NCBI GenBank assembly: GCA_011958945.1
Contig: BLLT01000002.1
Coordinates: 1-59,777 of the forward strand
Direction of reading: 5' to 3'
DNA length: 59,777 bases
From: Lachnospiraceae bacterium
Lineage (GTDB): Bacteria; Bacillota; Clostridia; Lachnospirales; Lachnospiraceae
Below the pieces are notes generated by a model. It had not been told where the DNA came from and did not search any database. It saw only the letters and a program-made list of their open reading frames with translations. Below, piece by piece: positions 35,374 through 44,193 of the stretch. A program made the position numbers and the translations under genes. Numbering within the stretch: the first letter of the stretch is position 1; each line of letters begins with the position of its first letter.

Positions 35374-36609
35374 ATGGCTGTAAAATTGGAAGAAAAAATA
35401 ATGAAGAAGCGACTGCAGCATATGGAAGAAGAGGCAGTAAATGAGATGCTGCATTATCATGAAAAAAATGGGAAACAGAAGATAAAGGACTTCATAAAAC
35501 GGGCAGCAGGGCGCTATGTGGAGCCCAAGGATATGATTTTCTGGCATACGGCATTGATTGTAAACAGCCTGACGGAATGGGGGGTGGAGGATAGATTCCT
35601 GCCGGATGTAAAGACGTATTTCGACCGGTGGATAGGGGTGGGGATGCCCATTTATTTTGTGGATGATGTCCTTGCAGGGGCTTCCCTTATTGATTTATAT
35701 GAAAAGACAGGAGAAGAAAAATATAAGCAGGGAGCGGACAAGCTGGCAGAATACCTTTTTGCGCTGGAGAAGGAGGAGGGGGATGAAAAGGGGGGGATAC
35801 CTTACCGGCCATCCCAGAAAAACGGCCATATATATGCGGATGGCATAGGGATGATATGTTCCTTTCTTATAAAATATGGGGTGAAATTTGAAAGTATTCA
35901 TGGGGTGGAACTGGGGCTGCAGCAAATGAGAAATATGATGGCCTTTGGTATGGATGCGAAAACAGGGCTGCCTTACCACGGCTTTCGGTATGCCGATGGG
36001 ATAAAGCATGGTATTATAGGCTGGGGACGGGCGGTGGGCTGGCTTTTTATAGGGATGGGAAGAAGCCTTGCCTGTTTGGGTTCCATGAAGAAAAAACGGG
36101 AGGAAAGCAAAGCGGGAGAACTGAAGGAAGGGCAGGAATTCTGCGAATGCTGCAGAAGGGCTTATGAGGAGTTAGAACGGGCATTCTGGCAGCTGTTTCG
36201 CGCCATAGAGCCATACCAGAAGAAAAACGGTTCCTTTGGGTGGCAGCTGGAAGCCTTGGAAGGCCCGGAAGACAGTTCGGCCACGGCGATGATTGCTTAT
36301 GGAACAGTGTTGGTTTTGAGGGGGCAGCAGGGGATGGGGAAAGCGGAATCTGCCAAGGAAGGCCAAAATCAGATAGAAGAAGTGGAAACCGCCGGGAAAT
36401 GTCCGGATCAGATGAGAGAAGCGGCCAGAAAGCTGGCGGAGCGGGCGGCGGAGTACCTGGTATCCTGCGAAAGGGGCGGAAAAATCTATAATTGCTCGGC
36501 GGAATGCATGGGATTTTCCGAGTATCCTCAGCAGTATAGTGCCTATCCCTGGTCTTTAGGGCCGGGGTTGGGGGTATTGCGCTGGTATGGGGAGGAAATT
36601 TGTGAATAG
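35374..36609 (+). CDS. GH88/GH105-like glycoside hydrolase
   Basis: A protein of about 411 residues with an alpha/alpha-barrel pattern like unsaturated glucuronyl/rhamnogalacturonyl hydrolases: YFVDDVLAGASLIDLYEKTG, HIYADGIGMICSFL (about 150-163), WGRAVGWLFIGMG (about 217-229) and the C-terminal QYSAYPWSLGPGLGVLRW. No signal peptide is seen, so it would act in the cytoplasm. Two hydrophilic inserts interrupt it (around 240-258 and 320-350, rich in Lys, Glu, Gln and Gly). The start is uncertain: ATG 35374 is very close to AAAGGAG (35366-35372) and ATG 35401 is an alternative. Hydrolases of this type normally degrade polyuronides, so one in a biosynthesis locus is unusual. Confidence 0.7.
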   Translation: MAVKLEEKIMKKRLQHMEEEAVNEMLHYHEKNGKQKIKDFIKRAAGRYVEPKDMIFWHTALIVNSLTEWGVEDRFLPDVKTYFDRWIGVGMPIYFVDDVLAGASLIDLYEKTGEEKYKQGADKLAEYLFALEKEEGDEKGGIPYRPSQKNGHIYADGIGMICSFLIKYGVKFESIHGVELGLQQMRNMMAFGMDAKTGLPYHGFRYADGIKHGIIGWGRAVGWLFIGMGRSLACLGSMKKKREESKAGELKEGQEFCECCRRAYEELERAFWQLFRAIEPYQKKNGSFGWQLEALEGPEDSSATAMIAYGTVLVLRGQQGMGKAESAKEGQNQIEEVETAGKCPDQMREAARKLAERAAEYLVSCERGGKIYNCSAECMGFSEYPQQYSAYPWSLGPGLGVLRWYGEEICE

Positions 36610-36688
36610 CAGGGATTGCAGAAATCGGAAAGCAGCAAGAATTATTCTAAAAAACTGAAATAGGACTGAAACAGAAAGGTAAAAATTC

Positions 36689-37585
36689 ATGATTATTATA
36701 CAGATGGCAGGCGGACTGGGGAATCAGATGCAGCAGTACGCTCTGTACCGGAAACTGGTAAGCCTTGGGAAAGAGGCAAAGCTGGATATTTCCTGGTTTG
36801 AGCAGGCGGACAGGCAGGAGAGGGTTTACGCGAAGCGGGAACTGGAGTTAAATTATTTTGAAAATCTGAAGTATCAGGTATGCACGGAAGACGAAAAAAA
36901 GGTGTTAGCGGGAAACGGAAGCCTGGCCGGGAAGCTTAAGGGGAAACTCTTTCCGGGGACAAAAAAGGTTTTTCAGGAATCGGGAATGTATCATCCGGAA
37001 ATTTTTGATTTTGATGATAAATATGTATGCGGGTATTTTGCATGCGAAAAATATTACGGGGATATTATGGACATGCTGCGGGATGAATTTGCTTTCCCCA
37101 ATCCCAGCCAGGAGAACCGGAAGCTGGCGGAACAGATGAGAGGCGAGGAGTCGGTGAGCATCCATGTGCGCCATGGGGACTATCTGGATGAGGCGAATGA
37201 GGCGATGTTTGGCAATATCTGTACGGAGGAGTACTATGTGGGAGCCGTCCGGGAGATGAAACAGATTTACCCTGACGCTCATTTTTATATTTTTTCCGAT
37301 GATATTCCTTATGTGAGGGAAAAATATAAAGGGGAAGAATACACGGTGGTGGATTTGAACCGGGGGAAGGACAGCTTTTATGATATTTGGCTTATGAGCA
37401 GCTGTAAACATAATATCTGCGCAAATTCCACCTTTAGTTTTTGGGGGGCGCGGCTGAACCCGAACAGGGAAAAGGTGATGATACGGCCATCCATTCATAA
37501 AAATTCGCAAAAGTTTGAACCGGAGAAGATGCACGAATGGTGGAAGGACTGGGTATTGTTGGATAATAAAGGGAACGTGGTGTAG
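36689..37585 (+). CDS. GT11 alpha-1,2-fucosyltransferase
   Basis: A 298-residue GT11 enzyme: MIIIQMAGGLGNQMQQYALY loop, SVSIHVRHGDYL (about residues 154-165) as HxRxGDY, YDIWLMSSCKHNICANSTFSFWGARLN (about 231-257) as the C-terminal block. It is clearly related to the GT11 at 11271 and should transfer fucose from GDP-fucose. GAAAGG precedes the ATG. It is followed 59 bases later by the second Wzy-like polymerase gene. Confidence 0.9.
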   Translation: MIIIQMAGGLGNQMQQYALYRKLVSLGKEAKLDISWFEQADRQERVYAKRELELNYFENLKYQVCTEDEKKVLAGNGSLAGKLKGKLFPGTKKVFQESGMYHPEIFDFDDKYVCGYFACEKYYGDIMDMLRDEFAFPNPSQENRKLAEQMRGEESVSIHVRHGDYLDEANEAMFGNICTEEYYVGAVREMKQIYPDAHFYIFSDDIPYVREKYKGEEYTVVDLNRGKDSFYDIWLMSSCKHNICANSTFSFWGARLNPNREKVMIRPSIHKNSQKFEPEKMHEWWKDWVLLDNKGNVV

Positions 37586-37644
37586 CGGGATAGTTATACA
37601 GGCGGCATGGCCAAAACTTGACGGGCTTTTAAGAAAGGGCATAA

Positions 37645-39816
37645 ATGGATATTGGAATGACAAAAAACAGGGCGAAGGAATTAGGCTATTATTTATTTTT
37701 CGGGATTATGGTTTTGGCAAAAGGTATCGGCCTGGACAGCGGGAGGAAGAGTTATTATGTTTTAAGCGCCGTTGCGTGCATTTGTATTTTTTGTAAGCTG
37801 ATTCTCACAAAATACAATATCCGCCAGATATTGGCTGTGGGGTTTTTATGCCTGCTGGCATTTGTGGCGTATAGAAATTCGGGAAGGATGGGAATATTAC
37901 TTACGGTGCTGGCCATTATCGGGATAAAAGATATGGATGTAAAAAAATTATTTCGCATAGGACTGGCCATTTATGGATGTTCGTTTGCTTTTACGGTTAT
38001 TGCGGCAAAGCTTGGATTGATTTATAACCCTATGGCAGTGCACGAAAAAGGCGGCATGGAACTGATTCGGTGGGGGATGGGATACAGCACAGGGAATATT
38101 TTCCATGTGTCGTACTTTATGCTGACCGTCTTCTTGTGCTATACATGGGGGAGAAAATATAATTTTAAAAAGATGTTAGTACTGATGGCAGGGAATCTGG
38201 CAGTTTTCTTTTATTCGTTAAGCTATACGGGGATTGCGGTGACAGCGTTTTACCTGCTGATTAGCCTGTATGCGGCGGGGAAGGAGAAGGCGTTTGAAAG
38301 GGAAGGCCGCCCAGGGGAATGTATGCAAGAGGGGGGCGCAGAAAAGTGCAGTGAAGGGAAAATCAGTATGGGGGAGCGCATCCTGTGTCAGCTGCCATTG
38401 CCTTTATGCCTGTTGTTTTCCTTTGGAGGGCCTTTTCTATTGGATTACCCTTTTATGCAGAAGCTGAATGTGCTGCTGCAGGCGCGGCTTTCTTTTTCCG
38501 CCTATTATTTAAAAAACCAGCCTATTACCCTACTGGGAACCAGGATGAAAAATGTTCCAAATTTCTGGATTATCATGGATAATGGCTATGTATATTTTAT
38601 GATGACATTTGGCCTGGTGGCTTTCGGCCTGTTTTGTGCGGGCTATGCCATATTGATTGCACGGTATAGCAAAAAAGGAAGGCTGCCGGAATTGGCGATG
38701 ATTTTTTCATTCCTGCTGTATGGGATTATGGAGCAGTTCATTTCCAATGCGTTTATGAACCTGTCGCTGCTGTTTATGGGGGAGGTTTTGTTTGGCCCGC
38801 AGGAGCAAGGGTGGATGTCCGGCGGAAGGGAACGGACTTTGTTTGAGTTATTTAAGAGGGAAGAAGACGGACTGGAAAAGAAGAAACCTATTCCGGAGGA
38901 AAAGAGTAAGGTTGGGGCGAACCGTTTACTGAAGGGGGAGGACGGAACGGAAAGAAGTGTCAGCAGGAAAAGACCAGGAGAAATGATAGGGAATGAAAGA
39001 GGGGGCTTTAGGCTGTGGCTCACGGGTCTGGTTATAGGAATCGGAGTCACGGGGCTTTACTTGGCTTTGGTACCCATGAAAGAATATGTGACTGCCAGGT
39101 TAGATACCGTATTATATGTGGATGCACAAAGTGTTCAAATAGGATTGGAAAATGAGGGGAATACAGAAGAAGGGCTGACGGAAGGGATGGAATATTTCCG
39201 GGAACTGGTGACTGAAAAGGACAGATTGGAAAGGGCTGTCATTCAAGCCGGGCTGGAAAACAGGATTTCGGCAGAGGAATTGGCAGCGGCCATGGAATTT
39301 TCGATTCCGGTTGCGGTGCAGGGGAGCGGGCAATGGGATACTTTCAGGATGCGGCTTCTGGAACTGTATTATGATATATCGGATGAGGAATACGGCAGAC
39401 TGCTGGAAGGGATATTGGGGTATGCAGGAATGTCTTGGAGTGAGGCCGCATCGCAGCAGGAGTCTGTACAAGGGCAGGATTCGGGATCGCAGGAGAACCC
39501 CGCATCATTGCAGGAGTCCGTACCAGGGCAGGATTCGGAATTGCAGGGAAACCCCGCATCGCAGCAGATAATGGAAGATGGGGGCTATACGATAAAGGGC
39601 GGTATATATGCGGAGCGGGTAGGCAAAAGCTTCGGGGAGGACAGGATAGAGCATATCAGCGGAAAAGATAGATATTTCATAGAGAAAACGGGAAGCATTG
39701 CGGCGCTGGAGCATTACAGGGATGGGGTGTTCTGGGGGATTGCAGCGGCAGCTGTGTGGTTTGTTATATATCTGGTAAATATGCATTTCCCGATTTTGAA
39801 AGGAGCAAAAAGATAA
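37645..39816 (+). CDS. Wzy-like polymerase with C-terminal two-helix extension
   Basis: A 723-residue membrane protein. Residues 1-380 have about ten hydrophobic segments and look like an exopolysaccharide polymerase; a Gly/Glu-rich loop lies near 210-245. A charged stretch (about 385-450) then leads to an extra membrane helix (about 455-475), an extracellular-looking part of about 210 residues with two 18-residue repeats, and a final helix (about 694-716). Two helices around an outside domain is the topology of Wzz-type chain-length regulators, but I see no sequence match to Wzz, so this is only a suggestion. AGAAAGGG precedes the ATG. The GT4 gene at 39819 begins 2 bases after its stop. Confidence 0.7.
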   Translation: MDIGMTKNRAKELGYYLFFGIMVLAKGIGLDSGRKSYYVLSAVACICIFCKLILTKYNIRQILAVGFLCLLAFVAYRNSGRMGILLTVLAIIGIKDMDVKKLFRIGLAIYGCSFAFTVIAAKLGLIYNPMAVHEKGGMELIRWGMGYSTGNIFHVSYFMLTVFLCYTWGRKYNFKKMLVLMAGNLAVFFYSLSYTGIAVTAFYLLISLYAAGKEKAFEREGRPGECMQEGGAEKCSEGKISMGERILCQLPLPLCLLFSFGGPFLLDYPFMQKLNVLLQARLSFSAYYLKNQPITLLGTRMKNVPNFWIIMDNGYVYFMMTFGLVAFGLFCAGYAILIARYSKKGRLPELAMIFSFLLYGIMEQFISNAFMNLSLLFMGEVLFGPQEQGWMSGGRERTLFELFKREEDGLEKKKPIPEEKSKVGANRLLKGEDGTERSVSRKRPGEMIGNERGGFRLWLTGLVIGIGVTGLYLALVPMKEYVTARLDTVLYVDAQSVQIGLENEGNTEEGLTEGMEYFRELVTEKDRLERAVIQAGLENRISAEELAAAMEFSIPVAVQGSGQWDTFRMRLLELYYDISDEEYGRLLEGILGYAGMSWSEAASQQESVQGQDSGSQENPASLQESVPGQDSELQGNPASQQIMEDGGYTIKGGIYAERVGKSFGEDRIEHISGKDRYFIEKTGSIAALEHYRDGVFWGIAAAAVWFVIYLVNMHFPILKGAKR
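39448..39567 (+). repeat. 54-base in-frame tandem repeat (2.2 units)
   Basis: Units 39448-39501 and 39502-39555 plus 12 bases of a third encode 18-residue blocks with core ASxQESVxGQDS. They lie in the predicted outside part of the C-terminal extension of the polymerase. Confidence 0.9.
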
Positions 39817-39818
39817 CC

Positions 39819-41030
39819 ATGAGAATAGCAATCGATCTGACTTCCCTGGCGGATAATTTTTCAGGGATAGAGCGTTATGCTATGAGCATAGCCAAGGAAC
39901 TTATCGAGATGGACGCCGAGGGAAAGGATACTTATATTTTACTTTTTAAAAGGAAAATCCACCCGGCATTTCAGCAGTACAAGGGTAGGAAAAATATTAT
40001 TTTTAAAGTCTTCCAGGGGCAGAATAAGCTGCTGTTTGCCCAAGTGCGGCTGCCCTTCCACCTCTATGGGATAAAGGCGGATGTTTTCCTGTTTCTGGCT
40101 TTTCAGGGGCCGATTCTGTTCCGCCGCAGGGGCATTTACAATATGATTCCGGATTTAGTGTGCTGGGACTGTCCGCAGACGATGAAGAAACATATGGAAT
40201 GGTATTTTAAGCTGTCTATACTGAACGCATTGTGGGCCAGCGAGGGAATCATAACTATCTCTAAATTTACCAGACGCCGAATTATAGAAAAGCTGCACTA
40301 CCCCAAGGAGAAGCTTACCGTGGCATACTGCGGAATTTCGGATGTATTCATGGATTATGTGAAGCAACAGCCGGGCAGCGGGGATATGGACGTGGCGAAG
40401 AAAGAAGATGCCCTTAGAAACAGGGCTTTGGATGTAAGGCATAAATATCATCTGCCGGAACAGTACCTCCTTTGCCTTGCTACGCTGGAACCGAGGAAAA
40501 ACCTGGCTTTCCTGGTGGAGGCTTATCTGGAACTGCTAAAGGAAGGAAAACTGAACATTCCGTTAGTGCTGGCCGGGAGGAAAGGCTGGAAAATGGATGA
40601 GTTCCTGGAGAAGGTGGAAAACGAGCATAAACAGAAAATTATCGTGACTGGTTTTATCGAGGACGAGGACTTGCCTTACGTGTACCATATGGCGGATTGC
40701 TTTATTTTTCCTTCCATTTACGAAGGCTTCGGCATGCCGCCGTTAGAGGCGATGGCGGTAGGTACAATGACCATTTCTTCGGATGCAGCATCCCTTCCGG
40801 AGGTGCTGGGGAAGGCGGCATCTTATTTCCATCTGGGGGATAAGGCAGAACTGAAGGAAAAAATGTGCCAGGGAATCAGACAGGAATGCGGAGACGTAAC
40901 GGTGGAAGAAATCCGGAAGCGGGTGGATAGATTCCAGTGGAGGAAATCGGCAAGGGTGATATATCGGGTGATAAGAAAGGAGAAGGGAAGGTATGGGGGT
41001 ATATTTAAATCCGGGAAGCGGAAGGTTTGA
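39819..41030 (+). CDS. GT4 family glycosyltransferase (MtfB-like)
   Basis: A 403-residue GT4 enzyme: IAIDLTSLADNFSGIERYAMSIA loop, IYNMIPDLVCWDCPQTM (about residues 106-122), TISKFTRRRI, LATLEPRKNLAFL (about 218-230) and E-x7-E as EGFGMPPLE (about 301-309) with SDAASLPEVLG. AAAGGAG (39799-39805) precedes the ATG. Its last 13 codons (from 40993) run in another frame over the start of a degenerate ATPase gene, so its natural end may have been replaced when that gene arrived. It probably closes the left glycan unit. Confidence 0.85.
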   Translation: MRIAIDLTSLADNFSGIERYAMSIAKELIEMDAEGKDTYILLFKRKIHPAFQQYKGRKNIIFKVFQGQNKLLFAQVRLPFHLYGIKADVFLFLAFQGPILFRRRGIYNMIPDLVCWDCPQTMKKHMEWYFKLSILNALWASEGIITISKFTRRRIIEKLHYPKEKLTVAYCGISDVFMDYVKQQPGSGDMDVAKKEDALRNRALDVRHKYHLPEQYLLCLATLEPRKNLAFLVEAYLELLKEGKLNIPLVLAGRKGWKMDEFLEKVENEHKQKIIVTGFIEDEDLPYVYHMADCFIFPSIYEGFGMPPLEAMAVGTMTISSDAASLPEVLGKAASYFHLGDKAELKEKMCQGIRQECGDVTVEEIRKRVDRFQWRKSARVIYRVIRKEKGRYGGIFKSGKRKV

Positions 41031-41522
41031 AGAATCCATTGCATCGGAGATTTATGTGGATAAGACAAAGCTGATAGAATATACGAATTTATAGCCCTAA
41101 ATCTGTTGTTTCGGCCATGAGGTCGGGGCGTTTTGGTACTTATTGGAATAAAACAGAAACCTTTGAGGCCTTAAGAGATTATATCAATATGAATTTTAAT
41201 GGACTGAAAGATTCTGTGGTTGGACTTCTGGCAGGGGTAAGGAAAAAAATCGACATTGGAACTTTTGCTAATGATATGACTAGTCTCGAAACGGCGGATG
41301 ATGTGCTGACATTGCTGATACATCTGGGTTATTTGGGGTATGATCCAGTATTAGAAGAAGTGTATATTCCTAATACTGAAGTAGCAACTGAGTTTGTTAA
41401 TGCGGTGAAAAGTGCGGGATGGGACGAAGTAGTCCGGGCGGTGAAAAATTCTGAGGATAGGAATTAACTATGATAAAAATAGCAAGAAACATCAATGTGT
41501 GATTGAAAAGGTATTGACATAG
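40993..41522 (+). pseudogene. Internally deleted AAA-ATPase/PD-(D/E)XK family gene
   Basis: Three in-order remnants of one known type of gene. 40993-41094 encodes MGVYLNPGSGRF and SEIYVDKTKLIEYTN, the usual N-terminus of the AAA-ATPase-like (PF09820) family, then a stop. 41096-41467 encodes PKSVVSAMRSG and TADDVLTLLIHLGYLGYD, which in intact proteins lies in the middle and before the nuclease domain. 41469-41522 encodes YDKNSKKHQCVIEK and a stop, typical of the family's last residues. Walker motifs and the nuclease core are gone. It is related in type to the intact gene at 42341. Confidence 0.75.
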
Positions 41523-41573
41523 ATAGCTTCTCCGAATCTCTCCCGTACCTGGTTAGCAATAAAGGAGAAAAAT

Positions 41574-41603
41574 TTGCCGCACCACTGGAAAACCAATGGT
41601 GCG
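41574..41603 (-). terminator. Terminator of the first Spo0A-C-like gene
   Basis: GCCGCACCACTGG (41574-41586), loop AAAA, CCAATGGTGCGGC (41591-41603): 12 pairs with one mismatch. On the minus strand the stem is followed by AAATTTTT, as expected for an intrinsic terminator downstream of the gene ending at 41673. Confidence 0.65.
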
Positions 41604-41672
41604 GCGATTTATAATTCAATAAGGGGATGCTGTATCATTTGTCAATTCCATAATATATGGAATCAGTAAGCC

Positions 41673-42014
41673 CTACCTTTTCCCAGCCGGATGCCTGAAA
41701 TGATAGTCCACAAGCATTGCGATAAAGTCCTTAGGCGGAAGCGGTACTGTGCCCTTATATCCGGTAATGCGCCGGAAGTTTTCACCATTTCCATATGCCC
41801 AGTAAACTCTCAGAAATGTACGTATCCCTTGCTGGATAGAATCCGGCGAGGTGTGGTAATGCTGTGCGGCATCCACATAAAAATCTTTGATGCGAAATGG
41901 TGTAGGTTCGTTGTTTTGTGCGACAATCCGGTCGATAATGTAGGCCAGATAATGATACCCCTTATAAGAAGAGGCTGCTCCGAGGTGGGATAATAGGTCA
42001 TAAGTTTGTTGCAT
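41673..42014 (-). CDS. Stand-alone Spo0A C-terminal domain protein (A)
   Basis: A 113-residue protein made almost entirely of a Spo0A C-terminal (DNA-binding) domain: LLSHLGAASSYKGYHYLAYIIDRIV, then KDFYVDAAQHYHTSPDSIQQGIRTFLRVYW (about residues 44-73), which parallels the Spo0A recognition helix region ([24 protein letters not shown]). The receiver domain of true Spo0A is missing, so it cannot be switched by phosphorylation in the usual way. The C-terminal 35 residues (NFRRITGYKGTVPLPPKDFIAML) are shared by all three paralogues here. AAGGAGGTATGAAAACA precedes the start, and an out-of-frame ATG sits right after the AAGGAGG. Confidence 0.75.
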   Translation of the reverse strand: MQQTYDLLSHLGAASSYKGYHYLAYIIDRIVAQNNEPTPFRIKDFYVDAAQHYHTSPDSIQQGIRTFLRVYWAYGNGENFRRITGYKGTVPLPPKDFIAMLVDYHFRHPAGKR

Positions 42015-42113
42015 TTGTTTTCATACCTCCTTGTATAAATGATGCTCCGCAGGAAGCAGGCGTCAGGCGAAAAAGTATGGCTTTTGCCTTTTGGCTGGTT
42101 CTGCGGATAAATA

Positions 42114-42142
42114 ATAGTATCAAGAGAATGTTATACGGTAAA
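42114..42142 (-). promoter_or_regulatory. Promoter candidate for Spo0A-C-like gene A
   Basis: Read on the minus strand: TTTACC (42142-42137), 17 bases, TACTAT (42119-42114). It lies about 100 bases before the start at 42014. No clear Spo0A box (TGTCGAA) was found by eye in the divergent region 42015-42340, which also holds a plus-strand promoter. Confidence 0.4.
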
Positions 42143-42291
42143 GGCAGGGGAGGAGAAGGGGGGAATGTAAATTTTATTAAAAAATTGTAAATTTGTCATT
42201 CATTGGCTGCTAACCGCGCAGCAAGTGCGCAGTTGCAGGCTGAACTGTTGCGATTTCCCTGTGTCCCTGTGAAATTCCCTTGCCAGTTAAA

Positions 42292-42319
42292 TTGCAAAGT
42301 GTTATTATTTTTGTATAGA
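42292..42319 (+). promoter_or_regulatory. Promoter candidate for the AAA-ATPase gene
   Basis: TTGCAA (42292-42297), 16 bases, TATAGA (42314-42319), 22 bases before the start at 42341. Confidence 0.5.
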
Positions 42320-42340
42320 GAAGATAATAGGAGCGGAGGC

Positions 42341-44041
42341 ATGCCAAGAACAGTAGCGATAGGGGTACAGGATTTCAGTGTTATCAGAGAAAAAAATTAT
42401 TTTTATATAGATAAAACATCTTTCATCAAGGAATGGTGGGAGGGAGGGGACAATGTAACATTGATTACCCGCCCCCGTCGTTTTGGAAAAACTTTGATGA
42501 TGAGTACGGTGGAGCAGTTTTTCTCTGTAAAGTATGCTGGCCGCGGAGAACTGTTTGAAGGGTTGGAAATATGGAAGGAAGAGGAATACTGCAGGATACA
42601 GGGAACTTATCCGGTAATAAGCATTTCATTTGCAAATGTTAAAGAAAAGAATTTCCAAGCCACAAAAGAGCGTGTATATCAGATTCTTACAGATTTATAT
42701 TCGCAATATTCCTTTTTAAAAGAATGGGATAAATTATCGGACACGGAAAGAGAATATTTTGACAGGGTTTCTTTGAGGATGAGGGAAAGCGATGCAACTT
42801 ATGCATTGCATAAATTATCCCAGCTTTTGGCCGCATATTATGGGAAAAAGGTGATTATCCTGCTGGATGAATATGATACTCCGATGCAAGAGGCATATGT
42901 GGGCGGATATTGGGATGAAATGACGGGATTTTTCAGGAGCATGTTTAACGCCGCTTTTAAAACAAATTCATGGATGGAAAGGGGAATCCTGACGGGGATT
43001 ACCCGTATAAGCAGGGAATCCGTGTTTTCCGATTTGAACCATTTGGAGGTAATCTCGGCTACTTCTGCCAAATATGCGGCAATGTTTGGATTTACACAGG
43101 AGGAAGTATTTGCAGCGTTGGATGAATTCGGGCTGAAAAGCAGGAGGGAAGTAAAAGAATGGTATGACGGATTTACTTTTGGAGAAAGGGAAGATATCTA
43201 TAACCCATGGTCCATTATCAATTTTCTGGATAAACGAAAACTGGCGTCATATTGGGCGAATACAAGTTCTAACGGACTGGTCAGCAAACTTATTCGCGAG
43301 GCAAATAAGAATATTAAACTGGAGTTTGAAAGGCTGATGCAGGGTGGGCATTTGCTTGCCTCCCTTGATGAACAGATTGTGTATGACCAGTTGGAGGATA
43401 ACGATGAAGCGATTTGGAGCCTTTTGCTTGCCTGCGGATATTTAAAGGTTGTTCATGGAACAACGGCGAAAGAAGGGGAAGATACGTCTTGCCTGGAGCA
43501 AGGGTACGAACTGGCATTGACTAACTATGAAGTGAAACGGATGTTTTCGGGGCTCATACGAGGATGGTTTGGAAAGGTATCCTATGACTATAATGATTTT
43601 GTAAAGGCACTCTTGACAGGGGATATAAAAGCAATGAATGCTTATATGAACCGCATTACCATGACGATGTTTAGCTTCTTTGATACAGGAAAACGGCCTT
43701 CAGGGGCAGAACCGGAACGCTTTTATCATGGGTTTGTGTTGGGGCTGCTGGTGGAATTGGAAAACCGCTACAGGATTAGTTCAAATAGAGAAAGCGGCTT
43801 TGGAAGGTATGACGTTATGATGGAGCCGTATTCAGATAAGGATTGGGCGATTATACTGGAATTTAAGGTATATGACCCAAAGAAAGAGGATGGATTAGAG
43901 GATACCATAAAGGCGGCGCTGCTCCAGATAGAAGTAAAAAAATACGAAGCGGAATTCATGGCCAGAGGCATAAAAAAGGAGCGGGTTCGGAAGTATGGAT
44001 TTGCTTTTGCAGGAAAGGCAGTTTTAATTGGGGAAGGTTAA
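42341..44041 (+). CDS. AAA-ATPase with C-terminal PD-(D/E)XK nuclease-like domain
   Basis: A 566-residue protein of the AAA-ATPase-like (PF09820) plus PD-(D/E)XK_9 (PF08011) family. IGVQDFSVIREKNYFYIDKTSFI starts it; ITRPRRFGKTLMMSTV (about residues 41-56) is the Walker A region; VIILLDEYDTPM (about 172-183) is Walker B; LTGITRISRESVFSDLNHL follows. The C-terminal part has GRYDVMMEP and WAIILEFKVYD (about 503-513), giving the Asp and Glu-x-Lys of a PD-(D/E)XK core. Such genes are abundant and often multicopy in gut Clostridia and Bacteroides; mobile or defence roles are suspected, not proven. ATG 42341 follows AGCGGAGG. It stands between minus-strand Spo0A-C-like genes, with its own promoter. 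Confidence 0.88.
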   Translation: MPRTVAIGVQDFSVIREKNYFYIDKTSFIKEWWEGGDNVTLITRPRRFGKTLMMSTVEQFFSVKYAGRGELFEGLEIWKEEEYCRIQGTYPVISISFANVKEKNFQATKERVYQILTDLYSQYSFLKEWDKLSDTEREYFDRVSLRMRESDATYALHKLSQLLAAYYGKKVIILLDEYDTPMQEAYVGGYWDEMTGFFRSMFNAAFKTNSWMERGILTGITRISRESVFSDLNHLEVISATSAKYAAMFGFTQEEVFAALDEFGLKSRREVKEWYDGFTFGEREDIYNPWSIINFLDKRKLASYWANTSSNGLVSKLIREANKNIKLEFERLMQGGHLLASLDEQIVYDQLEDNDEAIWSLLLACGYLKVVHGTTAKEGEDTSCLEQGYELALTNYEVKRMFSGLIRGWFGKVSYDYNDFVKALLTGDIKAMNAYMNRITMTMFSFFDTGKRPSGAEPERFYHGFVLGLLVELENRYRISSNRESGFGRYDVMMEPYSDKDWAIILEFKVYDPKKEDGLEDTIKAALLQIEVKKYEAEFMARGIKKERVRKYGFAFAGKAVLIGEG

Positions 44042-44053
44042 AAAAGACAGAAA

Positions 44054-44088
44054 CTGCCGCACCATTTAATGCTTAATGGATGCGGCAG
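44054..44088. terminator. Terminator-like hairpin after the AAA-ATPase gene
   Basis: CTGCCGCA-CCATT (44054-44066) pairs with AATGG-A-TGCGGCAG (44075-44088), one bulge, loop of 8. It resembles 41574-41603 (shared CCGCACCA). The right flank lacks T; on the minus strand the A-run at 44041-44046 becomes a T-run, so it may serve the minus-strand gene ending at 44194. Confidence 0.5.
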
Positions 44089-44133
44089 CTGCATAGCTGC
44101 TGGCAGGCGAAATCCAATCGACACAGCAGCCCT

Positions 44134-44164
44134 GTAATCCTTCAGCAGCAGGCTGAAGGATTAC
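44134..44164. other. Perfect 13-base inverted repeat
   Basis: GTAATCCTTCAGC (44134-44146), 5-base loop AGCAG, GCTGAAGGATTAC (44152-44164). It lies between the AAA-ATPase gene and Spo0A-C-like gene B. No T-run on either side; it may be RNA structure or a site for a dimeric DNA-binding protein. Confidence 0.5.
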
Positions 44165-44193
44165 GCGGTTTCTGCTCCGGCCAACATTTCTGC

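Noticed and set aside
42015-42340. Spo0A boxes (TGTCGAA) near the Spo0A-C-like genes
   Set aside because: No clear match by eye in either orientation; a weight-matrix scan would be needed.
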